Notes: generated by a model not told the origin, from the sequence alone. Positions 50,686 through 59,238 are shown, counted from the first letter of the stretch. The stretch: DNA of 64,000 bases from Collinsella ihumii (GCF_900046475.1 NZ_FCOU01000003.1:159713-223712), one strand, 5' to 3'. A program made the numbers and translations.

Positions 50686-51408
50686 GTGTACAAATATGAG
50701 GAGATCGCCGAGGACATCGAGAACGCGATACGCGAGGGCGCCCTCAAAGCCTATGATCAGCTCCCGACTGTCAAAGAGCTCTGCGAGACCTATAACGTCA
50801 GCAAAAGCACCATTACCCAGGTAATTAATGAACTCTCTGCGCGCGGACTCATTGCACGGCGCCGCGGATCGGGCATGTTCGTGAAGAGCTTCGCCAACGA
50901 GGCCGATGACTACTGGAGCAAGTACAACCAGATCATCAACTACACCGAGGAGACCGCGCGCAGCGAAGCGGACCAACCCATCACCATCGAGGTCTATGAC
51001 TTCACCGTCGTGCAGCCGGAAGCAGCCGTGTGCCAGGCGCTCGACCTCGATCGCAAGAGCTTCACGTATTTCGTTACGCGCGGTCGCAAGACCGAGACGG
51101 GAACGTTTCTCATCGAGTACATCTATGTCCCGCTGGAGCTCGCCGCGGGCTTCAAATACGACCACGCCAACGGGGCCATCCACACCTTCATCGAAGACAA
51201 TCTCGGGCTGAAAATCGGAAGCATCCACCGCGCCATCCGCGCGGTCATGCCCACCACCGAGGAACGGGCCCGCCTGCAAATCGCGTATGGCACGCCGCTG
51301 CTCGAGATCGAGCAGGTGGGCTTTCTTGCCGACGGCAGGCCATTCGAATACATCCTGTCGCACTACCGTGGCGACCGATACGAATTCCGAACGGTCGACA
51401 ACCTGTAA
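50686..51408 (+). CDS. GntR/HutC-family transcriptional regulator
   Basis: A 240-residue regulator. A winged HTH covers residues 1-65 (DQLPTVKELCETYNVSKSTI; RGLIARRRGSGMFV) and a UTRA ligand-binding domain about 95-235, placing it in the HutC subfamily that often senses amino sugars or their phosphates (for example NagR). The start codon is GTG with GGAGG 6 bases upstream. It is divergent from the EF_08xx-type operon and very probably controls it through the palindrome at 50521-50541. Confidence 0.9.
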   Translation: MYKYEEIAEDIENAIREGALKAYDQLPTVKELCETYNVSKSTITQVINELSARGLIARRRGSGMFVKSFANEADDYWSKYNQIINYTEETARSEADQPITIEVYDFTVVQPEAAVCQALDLDRKSFTYFVTRGRKTETGTFLIEYIYVPLELAAGFKYDHANGAIHTFIEDNLGLKIGSIHRAIRAVMPTTEERARLQIAYGTPLLEIEQVGFLADGRPFEYILSHYRGDRYEFRTVDNL

Positions 51409-51492
51409 GAGGGCCCGCGGGAGAATCGGGCGGAGAGGCGCCAGGGCGTCCAGAGCCTCACGATGCCGCGCAGCCGCCCGCGGCGCACGCGC

Positions 51493-52353
51493 CTACACGT
51501 GCACGTTTCCGCTGCCGATGCCCATGACCGGCTCGTCGAGCGGCAGCCAGTCCACCACCCGCTCGATGGCGCGGTTCCAGTATTCCCAGGTATGGCCGCC
51601 GGCGGCCTCCTCGTAGGTCACCGAGAACCCTTGTGCGTCCAGCTCGCGGGCCACATCCCGGTTCGCGGCGAGCAGCGAGTCCTCCGTCCCGCACGACACG
51701 TAGATCCGCGGAAGCGGCCCGCCCGATGCGACCAGCCGACCCGCAAGCCACAGCGGGTCGCGATCGCTGCCCGCGACGGCATCCGGATCGCCGTAGACCG
51801 CCTTCGCGAACCTGCGGGACTGGAAGAACGTCGAGGTGTCGTCGGTCCGCTCGGATACCCCGTCGACGAGCAGCGCGCCCGACATCGAGGCGATGGCGCC
51901 GAACGTATCCGCGTATTTGAGCCCGTTGCGGAGCGCACCGTAGCCTCCCATGGAGAGCCCGCCGATAAAGGTGTCCTCGCGGCGACGGGACAGGGGGAAC
52001 ATCGCGCGCGTGAGGGCGACGAGCTCCTCGCCGATAAAGCGGCCGTAGTAGTCGTGGGCCGCGGGCTGGTCGAGGTAGAACATGTTGTCGCCCGAGGGCA
52101 TGACGACGGCCAGGTCGCGCTCCTCGGCCCAGCGCTGAATGCAGGTGCCGCTTACCCAGTCCGTATAGTTGCCGAAGATGCCGTGCAGCAGATAGAGCGT
52201 CTTGAACCCGCCCGTGGGCTCGTTGGGCATGTAGCGGGCGCCGTCCTCCTCGGCGCGAACCGCCTCGACCTGCTTGTCCACAGGAAGAATCACGTTTATC
52301 GGCACCGTTCTCATGAGCATGGACGAGAAGCAGTTTACGGTGATCAGCGCCAT
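51493..52353 (-). CDS. Alpha/beta-hydrolase esterase (EstA/tributyrin-esterase type)
   Basis: A 286-residue cytoplasmic esterase of the esterase D/antigen-85-like group. S134 is the nucleophile in GGLSMGGYGAL; an aspartate near 227 (CGTEDSLLAA) and a histidine near 257 (AGGHTWEYWN) complete the triad. Homologues hydrolyse short-chain acyl esters; deacetylation of acetylated sugars is possible next to two sugar-catabolic clusters but not shown. I use ATG 52353, with AAGGGG upstream. It is separated from the fucose genes by about 400 bases. Confidence 0.82.
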   Translation of the reverse strand: MALITVNCFSSMLMRTVPINVILPVDKQVEAVRAEEDGARYMPNEPTGGFKTLYLLHGIFGNYTDWVSGTCIQRWAEERDLAVVMPSGDNMFYLDQPAAHDYYGRFIGEELVALTRAMFPLSRRREDTFIGGLSMGGYGALRNGLKYADTFGAIASMSGALLVDGVSERTDDTSTFFQSRRFAKAVYGDPDAVAGSDRDPLWLAGRLVASGGPLPRIYVSCGTEDSLLAANRDVARELDAQGFSVTYEEAAGGHTWEYWNRAIERVVDWLPLDEPVMGIGSGNVHV

Positions 52354-52761
52354 GGGTACCCCTTTGGATGAGGCGCGACCCATCTCAGATGGTCGCGCAA
52401 AACCCCTCGGCCCCGCACGGTGGGGAAACCTCACCGCAAAACAGCAGGAACGAGGGGGTTGCTATTTCTTGAACATGAATTTGGTATCAAATCGGGAAGT
52501 ACAGATGGAAAACGGCCATATCCGACAAGCCTGTGGACTGCGGTTTCTTTGCCAGACCGATTCCGGAGACCCCGGAAGGGGCCTTCGACCCGCCTCAAAG
52601 CAGCCCTTCTTGCACGCGAGTTGATACCAAATTCAAAACAGGGCGTCTCCGCACCTTGATAAAATCTTTTACCTCTGCGGTTCTGCACGCGGGCGGATAC
52701 AGCGGCCTCCCCACGCGTTCCGGACGCCCCGCACGGCCAAGACCGGTGAGAAATCGCTGCC
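52354..52761. other. Spacer with a fold-back element
   Basis: About 400 bases lying upstream of the esterase and downstream of the DapA-like aldolase, with no gene. It carries an inverted repeat (52476-52490 with 52621-52635). No T-run terminator was recognised. Confidence 0.5.
52476..52635. repeat. 160-base element bounded by 15-base inverted repeats
   Basis: TGAATTTGGTATCAA (52476-52490) and TTGATACCAAATTCA (52621-52635) are perfect inverted repeats about 130 bases apart. The interior is GC-rich and non-coding. It could be a small non-autonomous element. Confidence 0.55.
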
Positions 52762-53649
52762 CTACTGCACCGACGCCAGCAGCGAGCGGATCGACTCCAT
52801 CTGCTCGGGCGTCGCCTGGACGGCCGGCTCGTTGATCTTGGTGGAGATCGGAAGGCCCTTGATGTTCACCGCGGCCTTGATCGCCGAGATGAACAGGTCG
52901 CACGTGTCGTACACCGCCATGAGCTGCGAGATGCGCTCGGCGCACGAAACCGCGGTCGCGAAGTCGCCGCCCTGATAGGCGGCATGCATCTTGGCGAACA
53001 GCTCGGGCTCGACGTTGGTGAGACCGCACAGGACGCCGTTGCCGCCGGACACGCGGTTGACGAGGTAGTACTCATCGAAACCGGACAGCACGGAGAACTC
53101 CGGGTTCACCTTGCGCACCTCGGCGATCACCTTGCGGGTATGGCTGATGGTGTCGACCGTGTCCTTGATGCCGCAGATGTTCTTGTGCTCGCGCGCCAGG
53201 TTGGCCACAAGATCAGGGGTGAGATCCGAACCCGTGCGGGCGGGGAAGTTGTACAGGATGACGGGCAGCTCGGTCGCCTCGGCGATGGCGCCGAAATAGG
53301 CCTTCGCGGTCGGCGCGGACGGCCCGAAGTAGTACGGGGAGACCGCCACGACGCCATCGGCCGCGACCTGCTCGGCGAACTTCGTGAACTCGATCACGTT
53401 GGCGAGCATGGTGTCGCCCACACCTGCCAGCACCTTCATGCGGCCCGCGACGCGCTCGACCGCAAACGCCAGCGCCGCCTTCTTGTCCTCCAGCGAGAAG
53501 CTGAAGAACTCGCCGATGCTGCCGAACAGCAGCACGCCGTCGATCCCGGCATCGGCCAGATGGTCGAGATGCTTGCCCCACAGCTCGTAATCGATCTTGC
53601 CCTCATCGTCGGTGATGGTGATCGACGGGCAGTAGATACCTTCAAACAT
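52762..53649 (-). CDS. DapA-family aldolase (2-keto-3-deoxy-L-fuconate aldolase candidate)
   Basis: A 295-residue dihydrodipicolinate-synthase/N-acetylneuraminate-lyase family aldolase. The Schiff-base lysine is K162 (CGIKDTVDT), the proton-relay tyrosine is Y133 (ILYNFPARTG), and the carboxylate-binding loop is GSIGE at 43-47. In the Campylobacter jejuni fucose locus the DapA homologue Cj0481 fills the last step, cleaving 2-keto-3-deoxy-L-fuconate to pyruvate and L-lactaldehyde. The neighbouring genes here match the same pathway, so I infer that role over lysine synthesis. Confidence 0.85.
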   Translation of the reverse strand: MFEGIYCPSITITDDEGKIDYELWGKHLDHLADAGIDGVLLFGSIGEFFSFSLEDKKAALAFAVERVAGRMKVLAGVGDTMLANVIEFTKFAEQVAADGVVAVSPYYFGPSAPTAKAYFGAIAEATELPVILYNFPARTGSDLTPDLVANLAREHKNICGIKDTVDTISHTRKVIAEVRKVNPEFSVLSGFDEYYLVNRVSGGNGVLCGLTNVEPELFAKMHAAYQGGDFATAVSCAERISQLMAVYDTCDLFISAIKAAVNIKGLPISTKINEPAVQATPEQMESIRSLLASVQ

Positions 53650-53733
53650 GGTTGACGCTCCTCTCGGGGCACAGCCCCGCCTATCAAGGGATACCAGTGC
53701 GAGGCTCAGACGGCCCCACGCATTCCGTGCGCC

Positions 53734-54531
53734 CTACAGCGTAAGACCGTAGGCGCGCACGGCGTTGTTCATAAAGAAGCCCTCGTCGTCGCCGAACGCA
53801 TCGCGCAGGAGGCCGAAGTGCTCCTCGAAGGAGGAGTACATCTCCACGACCGGCCAGTTGGACGCATAGAGCAGCCTGTCGGCGCCAAACGTCTCGCGCA
53901 CGAACGCAAGCAGTTCGGACACGAAGCCGCGATCGGAAGTGGGGTAGCCCGAAACCTTGACGTACAGGTTGGGCAGGTCGGCGAACTTCCTCATGACCGC
54001 GCACCACGGCTCGTCGAGCGCCTCGACATTGCCCAGATGGTTGAGGATCACCGTCTCCTCGGGCACTTGGGCGAACGCCTCGTAGGCGTCCTCGAGCTCG
54101 GACACGCGGTTGCACGACTCGAAGGGTATGCCGGCCGCGGCGAGCGCGCGCAGGCCGTCGATAAACGACTGCTCCAGGCAGCGGCCACGGAGCTCGCTAT
54201 CGATATGCAGTGGCTCGCGGATGCCCGTCGCATGCAGCGGCACGCGCATGCTGGGGCTCACCGTGCTACGCAGCATGGCCGCGCGGATCTTCTCATGCCG
54301 AACCATGAGATCGTAGACGATCCGGTCCTCCGCGACGGGGTCGGCGCAATCCACCTCGACGTACACGCCGCCCGCGAACTCGACGCCCGGGAGCTCGCCG
54401 TAGAGCGCCTCCAGGTCATCGAACGTGTAGGTACGCGTGATGCTGCCATCGGTGCCCTCGAGCCAAGGAAGGCTTTGCGTCTCGAGGTCCCACACATGGA
54501 AGTGGGAATCGATGACCTTCAGATCGGCCAT
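53734..54531 (-). CDS. Amidohydrolase_2 family lactonase (L-fuconolactonase candidate)
   Basis: A 265-residue cytoplasmic hydrolase of the amidohydrolase_2 group, which includes L-fuconolactonase and C. jejuni Cj0487. H10 and H12 (IDSHFHVWD), H165 (ILNHLGNVE) and K192 (LYVKVSG) are conserved. The position usually held by aspartate in the GSDWP-type motif is asparagine N225 here (YASNWPVV). It would open the lactone made by the dehydrogenase encoded next to it. Confidence 0.82.
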   Translation of the reverse strand: MADLKVIDSHFHVWDLETQSLPWLEGTDGSITRTYTFDDLEALYGELPGVEFAGGVYVEVDCADPVAEDRIVYDLMVRHEKIRAAMLRSTVSPSMRVPLHATGIREPLHIDSELRGRCLEQSFIDGLRALAAAGIPFESCNRVSELEDAYEAFAQVPEETVILNHLGNVEALDEPWCAVMRKFADLPNLYVKVSGYPTSDRGFVSELLAFVRETFGADRLLYASNWPVVEMYSSFEEHFGLLRDAFGDDEGFFMNNAVRAYGLTL

Positions 54532-54543
54532 GGGCCCTCCCCC

Positions 54544-55335
54544 TTACGCCAGCGAGCGGTCAAGGTTGACGTAGCCGCCGTCGACGTTCAGCCATTGGCC
54601 CGTGGTGTGCGAGGAGCGGTCGGACAGCAGGAAGCACGTCGTGTCGGCGATCTCCTCGACCGTCGTCATGCGATGGCCCAGCGGGATCTTGTCGGTGATG
54701 AGGCTCAGGCGGGCCTGCTGGGCCTCCTCGTCGCCAAAGGACTTGATCCACTTGGCATACAGCGGGGTCCATGCCTCGGCGACCACGATGGCGTTCACGC
54801 GGACCTCGTCGGCGACGAGGGCGGCGGCCCATTCGCGCGTGAGGCCAAGGATCGCGCCCTTGGCGGCGGCATAGGCGGACGTCTTGCCCTGGCCGGTCAG
54901 CGCGACCTTGGACGAGATGTTCACGACGGAGCCCTTGGACTCCTTCAGATACGGCACCGCCTGGTGGACGAGCTCGAAGTAGTGCGTCAGGTTGTTGTGC
55001 AGCGACGCCTCGAATTCCTGCCAGCTCGTGGACTCCAGATCGAGGTTGTCGTTGCGTCCGGCGTTGTTCACGATGCCGTCGATGTGGCCGTACTTCCTGT
55101 AGACGTCCTCGACGATGGGCTTGAGCTCATCGGTGTCGTTCAGGTCGATGTAGTGGATGTCGTACTCGTCGGTGATCTCGGAGATCTCCTTGATGAACTC
55201 GTCCTCGACACCGTCTTTGCGGTTCAGCACGACCGGGATGGCGCCCTCGCGCGCGAGCTGGAAGACGATTCCCTTGCCGATGCCCTTGAAGCCGCCGGTG
55301 ACGATGACGACCTTTCCCTTGAGATGCAGATCCAT
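54544..55335 (-). CDS. SDR dehydrogenase (L-fucose dehydrogenase/FucX candidate)
   Basis: A 263-residue short-chain dehydrogenase. The nucleotide motif is TGGFKGIG (13-20), NNAG is at 90-93 and the catalytic set is S141/S142, Y155 and K159 (SAYAAAKGA). The C-terminal DGGYVNLDRSLA resembles that of characterised L-fucose dehydrogenases, and the gene neighbourhood matches C. jejuni fucX (Cj0485). It would oxidise L-fucose to L-fuconolactone with NAD(P). 2-keto-3-deoxy-fuconate dehydrogenase is the main alternative. AAGGAG lies 7 bases before the ATG at 55335. Confidence 0.85.
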   Translation of the reverse strand: MDLHLKGKVVIVTGGFKGIGKGIVFQLAREGAIPVVLNRKDGVEDEFIKEISEITDEYDIHYIDLNDTDELKPIVEDVYRKYGHIDGIVNNAGRNDNLDLESTSWQEFEASLHNNLTHYFELVHQAVPYLKESKGSVVNISSKVALTGQGKTSAYAAAKGAILGLTREWAAALVADEVRVNAIVVAEAWTPLYAKWIKSFGDEEAQQARLSLITDKIPLGHRMTTVEEIADTTCFLLSDRSSHTTGQWLNVDGGYVNLDRSLA

Positions 55336-55375
55336 GGGTTTGCTCCTTATCTCCGTGCGCGCCCGGCGCGCCCGC

Positions 55376-56884
55376 TTACATGTAGTTGCACAGGTGCGGC
55401 AGCGCCGTCTCGGTGTAGCCGAGCGCCTCCGCACGGGTCGGCCTGCCGTTGCAGACGTCGATGATCTGGTCGATCAGCCGGTCGCGCAGCTCGATCATGG
55501 ACTCGGGGCCGTAGATGGTCGCCGAGGCGTCGAAATCGATGTTGTCCGCCATGGTCTGCGCGGTGTTGCGGTTTGCGGTCAGGCGCAGCACGGGCGCCAC
55601 CGCGTTGCCCGTCGGCGTGCCGAGACCCGTGGAGAAGACCACGAGCTGGCACCCGCCGGCGATGATACCCCCCACCGAGGACGCGTCGTTGCCCGGCGTG
55701 TCCATGATGACCAGGCCCTCCCCCGCCTTGAGCGGGGCCGCGTACGGGTAGACCGCGGAGATGTCGCTGTGACCGCCCTTGTGGATGCAGCCGAGCGACT
55801 TCTCCTCGAGCGTCGTGAGGCCGCCGGCGATATTGCCGGGGCTGGGGTTGCCCTCGCGCATCTCGGCGCCGAACATCTGCACGTACTTCTCGTAGTCGGA
55901 CACGATCTTGAGCGTCTGCTCGGCGACCTCGGGCGTCTTGCCGCGGCGCGCCAGGATGTGCTCGCCGCCGAAGAGCTCGGGCGTCTCGCACAGCACGGAG
56001 GTCGCCCCCTGGGCGACCATCCAGTCCGAGACCTCTCCGATCAGCGGGTTGGCACCCAGGCCGCTCGACGTGTCGGAGCCTCCGCAGTTGGTGCCGAAGA
56101 TCAGCTCGGAGACGGGGCATTCGACGCGCCGCTCCAGCGACGCCTCGTCGGCGAGCTCGCGCGCGATGCGCGTGCCCTCCTCGACGGCCTTGATGGAGCC
56201 GCCGACCTGTTGGATGACAAGCGTCCTGACCGGTTTGTCCGTGCGCTCGCGGATGGCGTCCACGACCAGGTCGTTCTGGCAGCCCTCGCACCCCAGCGAC
56301 ACCGCGAGCACCGAGGCGATATTGGGGTTGGAGGCGAGCCCCGCCATGGTGTCGATCGTCATCTGCTGATCGCGCGCGACCTGCGAGCAGCCGTTTTGGT
56401 TGTGGAACGTGACGCAGCCGTCGACCGCGCGCGCGATGCGCTCGGTGGTGTCGGAGGCGCAGATGCTCGTGGGGAGGATGAGCACGTGGTTGCGGATGCC
56501 CACGCGGCCGTCGCTGCGGCGATAGCCCCAAAAGGTGCGCGTCGGCCCCGCCTCGACATGCCGCTCGGCGACGCGCGAGGTGTCCTGCCTGGCGGCATCG
56601 GCGTCTTTGAGCTCGTCGGAGCTCGCACAATTGTGCACGTGCACGTGCTCGCCCGCCTTGATGTCCGATGTCGCGACGCCGATGTACTCGCCGTACTTCA
56701 CCACGGTCTGCCCCTTGGCGATATCGCAGCGCGCGATCTTGTGGAACAGCGGGATGTCCTGCACCGCCGTCACCGCCCCCTCGCTGCCGTCGGGCAGCGA
56801 GAAGACCGCGGTCTCGCCCGAGCTCAGCGGGTAGATGGCGACCACGACATTGTCCCTGGCATCGATAGCTACGGAGTTCCTCAT
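55376..56884 (-). CDS. UxaA-family dehydratase (L-fuconate dehydratase candidate)
   Basis: A 502-residue altronate-hydrolase-family enzyme with an N-terminal SAF domain (about 1-95; GEHVHVHNCAS) fused to the UxaA domain (about 115-502; RSDGRVGIRNHVLILPTS, NGCSQVARDQQ, GTNCGGSDTSSGLGANP). Cysteine-rich positions fit a metal or iron-sulfur site. In C. jejuni the two halves are separate genes (Cj0482/Cj0483); here they are one. It would dehydrate L-fuconate to 2-keto-3-deoxy-L-fuconate. It is the first gene of the operon, divergent from the IclR regulator. Confidence 0.87.
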   Translation of the reverse strand: MRNSVAIDARDNVVVAIYPLSSGETAVFSLPDGSEGAVTAVQDIPLFHKIARCDIAKGQTVVKYGEYIGVATSDIKAGEHVHVHNCASSDELKDADAARQDTSRVAERHVEAGPTRTFWGYRRSDGRVGIRNHVLILPTSICASDTTERIARAVDGCVTFHNQNGCSQVARDQQMTIDTMAGLASNPNIASVLAVSLGCEGCQNDLVVDAIRERTDKPVRTLVIQQVGGSIKAVEEGTRIARELADEASLERRVECPVSELIFGTNCGGSDTSSGLGANPLIGEVSDWMVAQGATSVLCETPELFGGEHILARRGKTPEVAEQTLKIVSDYEKYVQMFGAEMREGNPSPGNIAGGLTTLEEKSLGCIHKGGHSDISAVYPYAAPLKAGEGLVIMDTPGNDASSVGGIIAGGCQLVVFSTGLGTPTGNAVAPVLRLTANRNTAQTMADNIDFDASATIYGPESMIELRDRLIDQIIDVCNGRPTRAEALGYTETALPHLCNYM

Positions 56885-56964
56885 ACCGTTCCTCCCAGTT
56901 GATCGCCGAGCAAGACCGCTCGCTCGTGTTTCATGAAGACAGGCGGGTTGTGGTGTTTCTAATT

Positions 56965-56997
56965 GTTCCTATATAGGAACTCTGTTCTGTATTACAA
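56965..56997 (-). promoter_or_regulatory. Fucose-operon promoter overlapped by a perfect palindrome (IclR operator)
   Basis: Minus-strand -35 TTGTAA (56992-56997) and -10 TATATA (56970-56975) are 16 bases apart. The -10 lies inside GTTCCTATATAGGAAC (56965-56980), a 16-base perfect palindrome of the kind bound by IclR-family proteins. Binding there would block the promoter. Confidence 0.7.
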
Positions 56998-57061
56998 CTT
57001 CAGTATAGCCTCACGAAACGCGTTTTCAAGTGAGTTGGACCACGATTCCGAGGAGCAGACC

Positions 57062-57814
57062 ATGGAGCAGGACGTCAAGCAGCATCGCGCGACCCAACGC
57101 GTCCTCGCCGTGCTGGAGCAGCTGACGGCGCACCCCGAGGGCCTCACGTTCACCGAGCTCTGCCACGCGCTCGATGCGCCCAAAAGCAGCCTCTCCCCCA
57201 TCTTGCACACCATGGCGGGCAGCGGGTTCATCGCGCTCGACGAGCACGGGGCGCGCTACCGCGTGGGCATCAAGACCTATGTGGCGGGCAGGGCCTACGA
57301 CCGCACCGATTCGGACATGCGCCTGCTCAGAGAGGTGGTCAGAGGCGTTGTCGACGCCTGCGACGAAACGGCGCAGGTCGGCATCCTCGATGGCGCGTCG
57401 GTGCTCTACATCCTGCGCATCGATTCCTCACAGCCCGTCCGCCTCAAATCCGAGGTGGGGACCCTGCCGGCGTACTGCACCGCGATCGGGAAGGCCCTGC
57501 TGAGCGAGAAGGCCCGTCCGGACCTGGAGGCGCTGCTCCCGCAGCGATTCGAGCGCTTCACGGATGCAACGCTTCGCTCTATCGACGAGCTTGAACCGGA
57601 GCTCGAGGCGATCCGTTGCACCGGGTTCGCCTACGATCGTCGCGAGACCGACGATGCGATCACCTGCGTGGCCACCCCCGTGCACGCGCGCGGCTCCGTG
57701 GGCTACGGCCTGGGGGTCTCCGTCCCCGCGTACCGGTTCACGCCCGAGAAGGAACTGCTCATCAAGCAGGCGCTGTCCTCTGCGCGCGCCGAGCTCGAGC
57801 GGGCGCTGTCGTAG
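57062..57814 (+). CDS. IclR-family transcriptional regulator
   Basis: A 250-residue IclR regulator: N-terminal winged HTH (about 12-70; LTFTELCHALDAPKSSLSPI) and a C-terminal effector domain (about 80-245; the DETAQVGILDGASVLYI and AYCTAIGKALLSE segments are typical). It is divergent from the UxaA-first operon, matching IclR Cj0480c beside the C. jejuni fucose genes, and very likely represses it. GAGGAG lies 7 bases before the ATG at 57062. Confidence 0.9.
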   Translation: MEQDVKQHRATQRVLAVLEQLTAHPEGLTFTELCHALDAPKSSLSPILHTMAGSGFIALDEHGARYRVGIKTYVAGRAYDRTDSDMRLLREVVRGVVDACDETAQVGILDGASVLYILRIDSSQPVRLKSEVGTLPAYCTAIGKALLSEKARPDLEALLPQRFERFTDATLRSIDELEPELEAIRCTGFAYDRRETDDAITCVATPVHARGSVGYGLGVSVPAYRFTPEKELLIKQALSSARAELERALS

Positions 57815-57898
57815 GGATCCAGACCTGGAGAAGCTCTGACCGATCGCCCGCGCGCCACGCTGTCGCACCGATGCGGGCGTCTTGAGCCATAAAAAAAC

Positions 57899-57920
57899 GG
57901 GGCCCGGTTGCCCGGACCCC
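57899..57920 (-). terminator. rplJL terminator
   Basis: GGGGCCCGG (57899-57907) pairs with CCGGACCCC (57912-57920) apart from one mismatch. The minus strand then reads GTTTTTTTA. It ends the rplJ-rplL transcript. Confidence 0.88.
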
Positions 57921-57973
57921 GCATGCGTTCCGCTTATGCGGCGCGCGAAAGCAGACGAGTCGTCTGCAAGAAG

Positions 57974-58354
57974 TTACTTGATGGAGACGGCAGCGCCGGC
58001 AGCCTCGAGCTTCTCCTTGGCAGCGTCGGCGTCCTCCTTCTTGACACCCTCGAGAACGGCCTTGGGAGCGCCCTCGACGACCTCCTTGGCCTCCTTGAGG
58101 CCGAGGGAAGTGAGCTCGCGGACGACCTTGATGACCTGGATCTTGTTGTCGCCGAAGCCCTCGAGCACGACGTCAAACTCGGTCTTCTCCTCCTCCTCGG
58201 CGGCACCGCCAGCAGCGGGGGCGGCGACGACGGCGGCAGGAGCAGCGGCGGAAACGCCGAAGGTGTCCTCGATAGCCTTCACGAGCTCGGAAGCCTCGAG
58301 CAGGGTCATTTCCTTAAGGGCCTCGATGATCTCATCGGTGGTAAGCTTAGCCAT
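57974..58354 (-). CDS. rplL: 50S ribosomal protein L7/L12
   Basis: 126-residue stalk protein: N-terminal dimerisation helices ([21 protein letters not shown]), alanine-rich hinge, and C-terminal factor-binding domain ([20 protein letters not shown]). It follows rplJ and is closed by a terminator. rpoB does not follow. Confidence 0.97.
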   Translation of the reverse strand: MAKLTTDEIIEALKEMTLLEASELVKAIEDTFGVSAAAPAAVVAAPAAGGAAEEEEKTEFDVVLEGFGDNKIQVIKVVRELTSLGLKEAKEVVEGAPKAVLEGVKKEDADAAKEKLEAAGAAVSIK

Positions 58355-58462
58355 TTTAAAAATCCTTTCGGTTTCCCTGCGTTTCGCAGGGAGATGTGTG
58401 CGATGGCGCTAAGCGCCGGGAACGGGTGCGGCTATGCGGCCGCCTGAAGACGAACCTGGAAA

Positions 58463-58984
58463 CTAGGCTGCCTTCTGCTCGGAGACCTGCTGGATCGAGC
58501 GAGCAAGACCGCTGGAAACGCCGTTGACGCAAACAGCGATGTCGCGCGCGAAACCAGAGATGAGGCCGGCGATCTGACCCAGGAGCTGATCCTTGGTGGG
58601 CAGCTCGGCGATAGCGTTGACCTCCTCGGCGTTGACCGCCTTGCCCTCGGAGATACCGCCCTTGATCTCAAGGACGCCCTTGGACTTCGTGGCGAACGTC
58701 TTGAGGCACTTGGCGGCCTCGACGGGCTCGTTCTCATAGAACACGTAAGCGACCGGACCGACGAGGATATCGTCGATTGCGGGCTGCTCCTGGTTCTGGA
58801 GAGCGATGCGCACGAGGTTGTTCTTGTACACCTTCATCTCGGCACCGGTCTCGCGAAGCTGGTGACGCAGCTCCTGAGCCTGCTTAACGGTCATACCCTT
58901 GTAGTTGACAACGAACATGCCGTTGTTCTCCTGCAGACGAGACTCGATCTCTGCAACCATGTCGACTTTGTACTGCTGTGGCAT
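58463..58984 (-). CDS. rplJ: 50S ribosomal protein L10
   Basis: 173-residue L10, the stalk base that binds L7/L12 dimers (MPQQYKVDMVAEIESRLQ; FVVNYKGMTVKQAQELRHQL). It is preceded by an L10 leader RNA and its own promoter, as in operons autoregulated by the L10-L12 complex. AAGGAGG precedes the start. Confidence 0.97.
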   Translation of the reverse strand: MPQQYKVDMVAEIESRLQENNGMFVVNYKGMTVKQAQELRHQLRETGAEMKVYKNNLVRIALQNQEQPAIDDILVGPVAYVFYENEPVEAAKCLKTFATKSKGVLEIKGGISEGKAVNAEEVNAIAELPTKDQLLGQIAGLISGFARDIAVCVNGVSSGLARSIQQVSEQKAA

Positions 58985-59063
58985 TGTTACACCTCCTTCT
59001 CGCTTTTCTTAAGGCACGGACCCGTGCAGGACGTGACGGGGGCATGTCTTTAAGAAAAGAAAA

Positions 59064-59188
59064 CCCCCGCGCTGTAGAGAGCGACGGGGGCGAGAAGACA
59101 TATCTGCTCGACCACCTCGGCTGGCGGGTTACCCCATTGAGCTTTGGAGTCGCTGGGACTCCTTAGCACCGGCTGTCTCTGGCAGCGG
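59064..59188 (-). ncRNA. L10 leader (ribosomal protein autoregulatory RNA) with attenuator
   Basis: On the minus strand the segment 59188-59105 contains the conserved elements AGACAGCCGGTGCT, AATGGGGTAACCCGCC and GCCGAGGTGG of the Rfam L10_leader class. It is followed by a terminator hairpin with CCCCCGCGCT (59064-59073) paired to AGCGACGGGGG (59080-59090) and a TTTTC tail. L10(L12)4 is expected to bind the leader and promote termination. Confidence 0.88.
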
Positions 59189-59209
59189 ATTCGTGCGTGA
59201 ACCTGTTGT

Positions 59210-59238
59210 AGTATGCCGTGGCGCGCAGACCGCGTCAA
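59210..59238 (-). promoter_or_regulatory. rplJL promoter
   Basis: Minus-strand -35 TTGACG (59233-59238) and -10 CATACT (59210-59215) with a 17-base spacer. Transcription would start near 59203, just upstream of the L10 leader. Confidence 0.72.

Noticed and set aside
52762-53649. Reading the DapA-like gene as lysine-biosynthetic dapA
   Set aside because: No dapB or other lysine genes nearby; it is embedded in a fucose-type operon with an IclR regulator.
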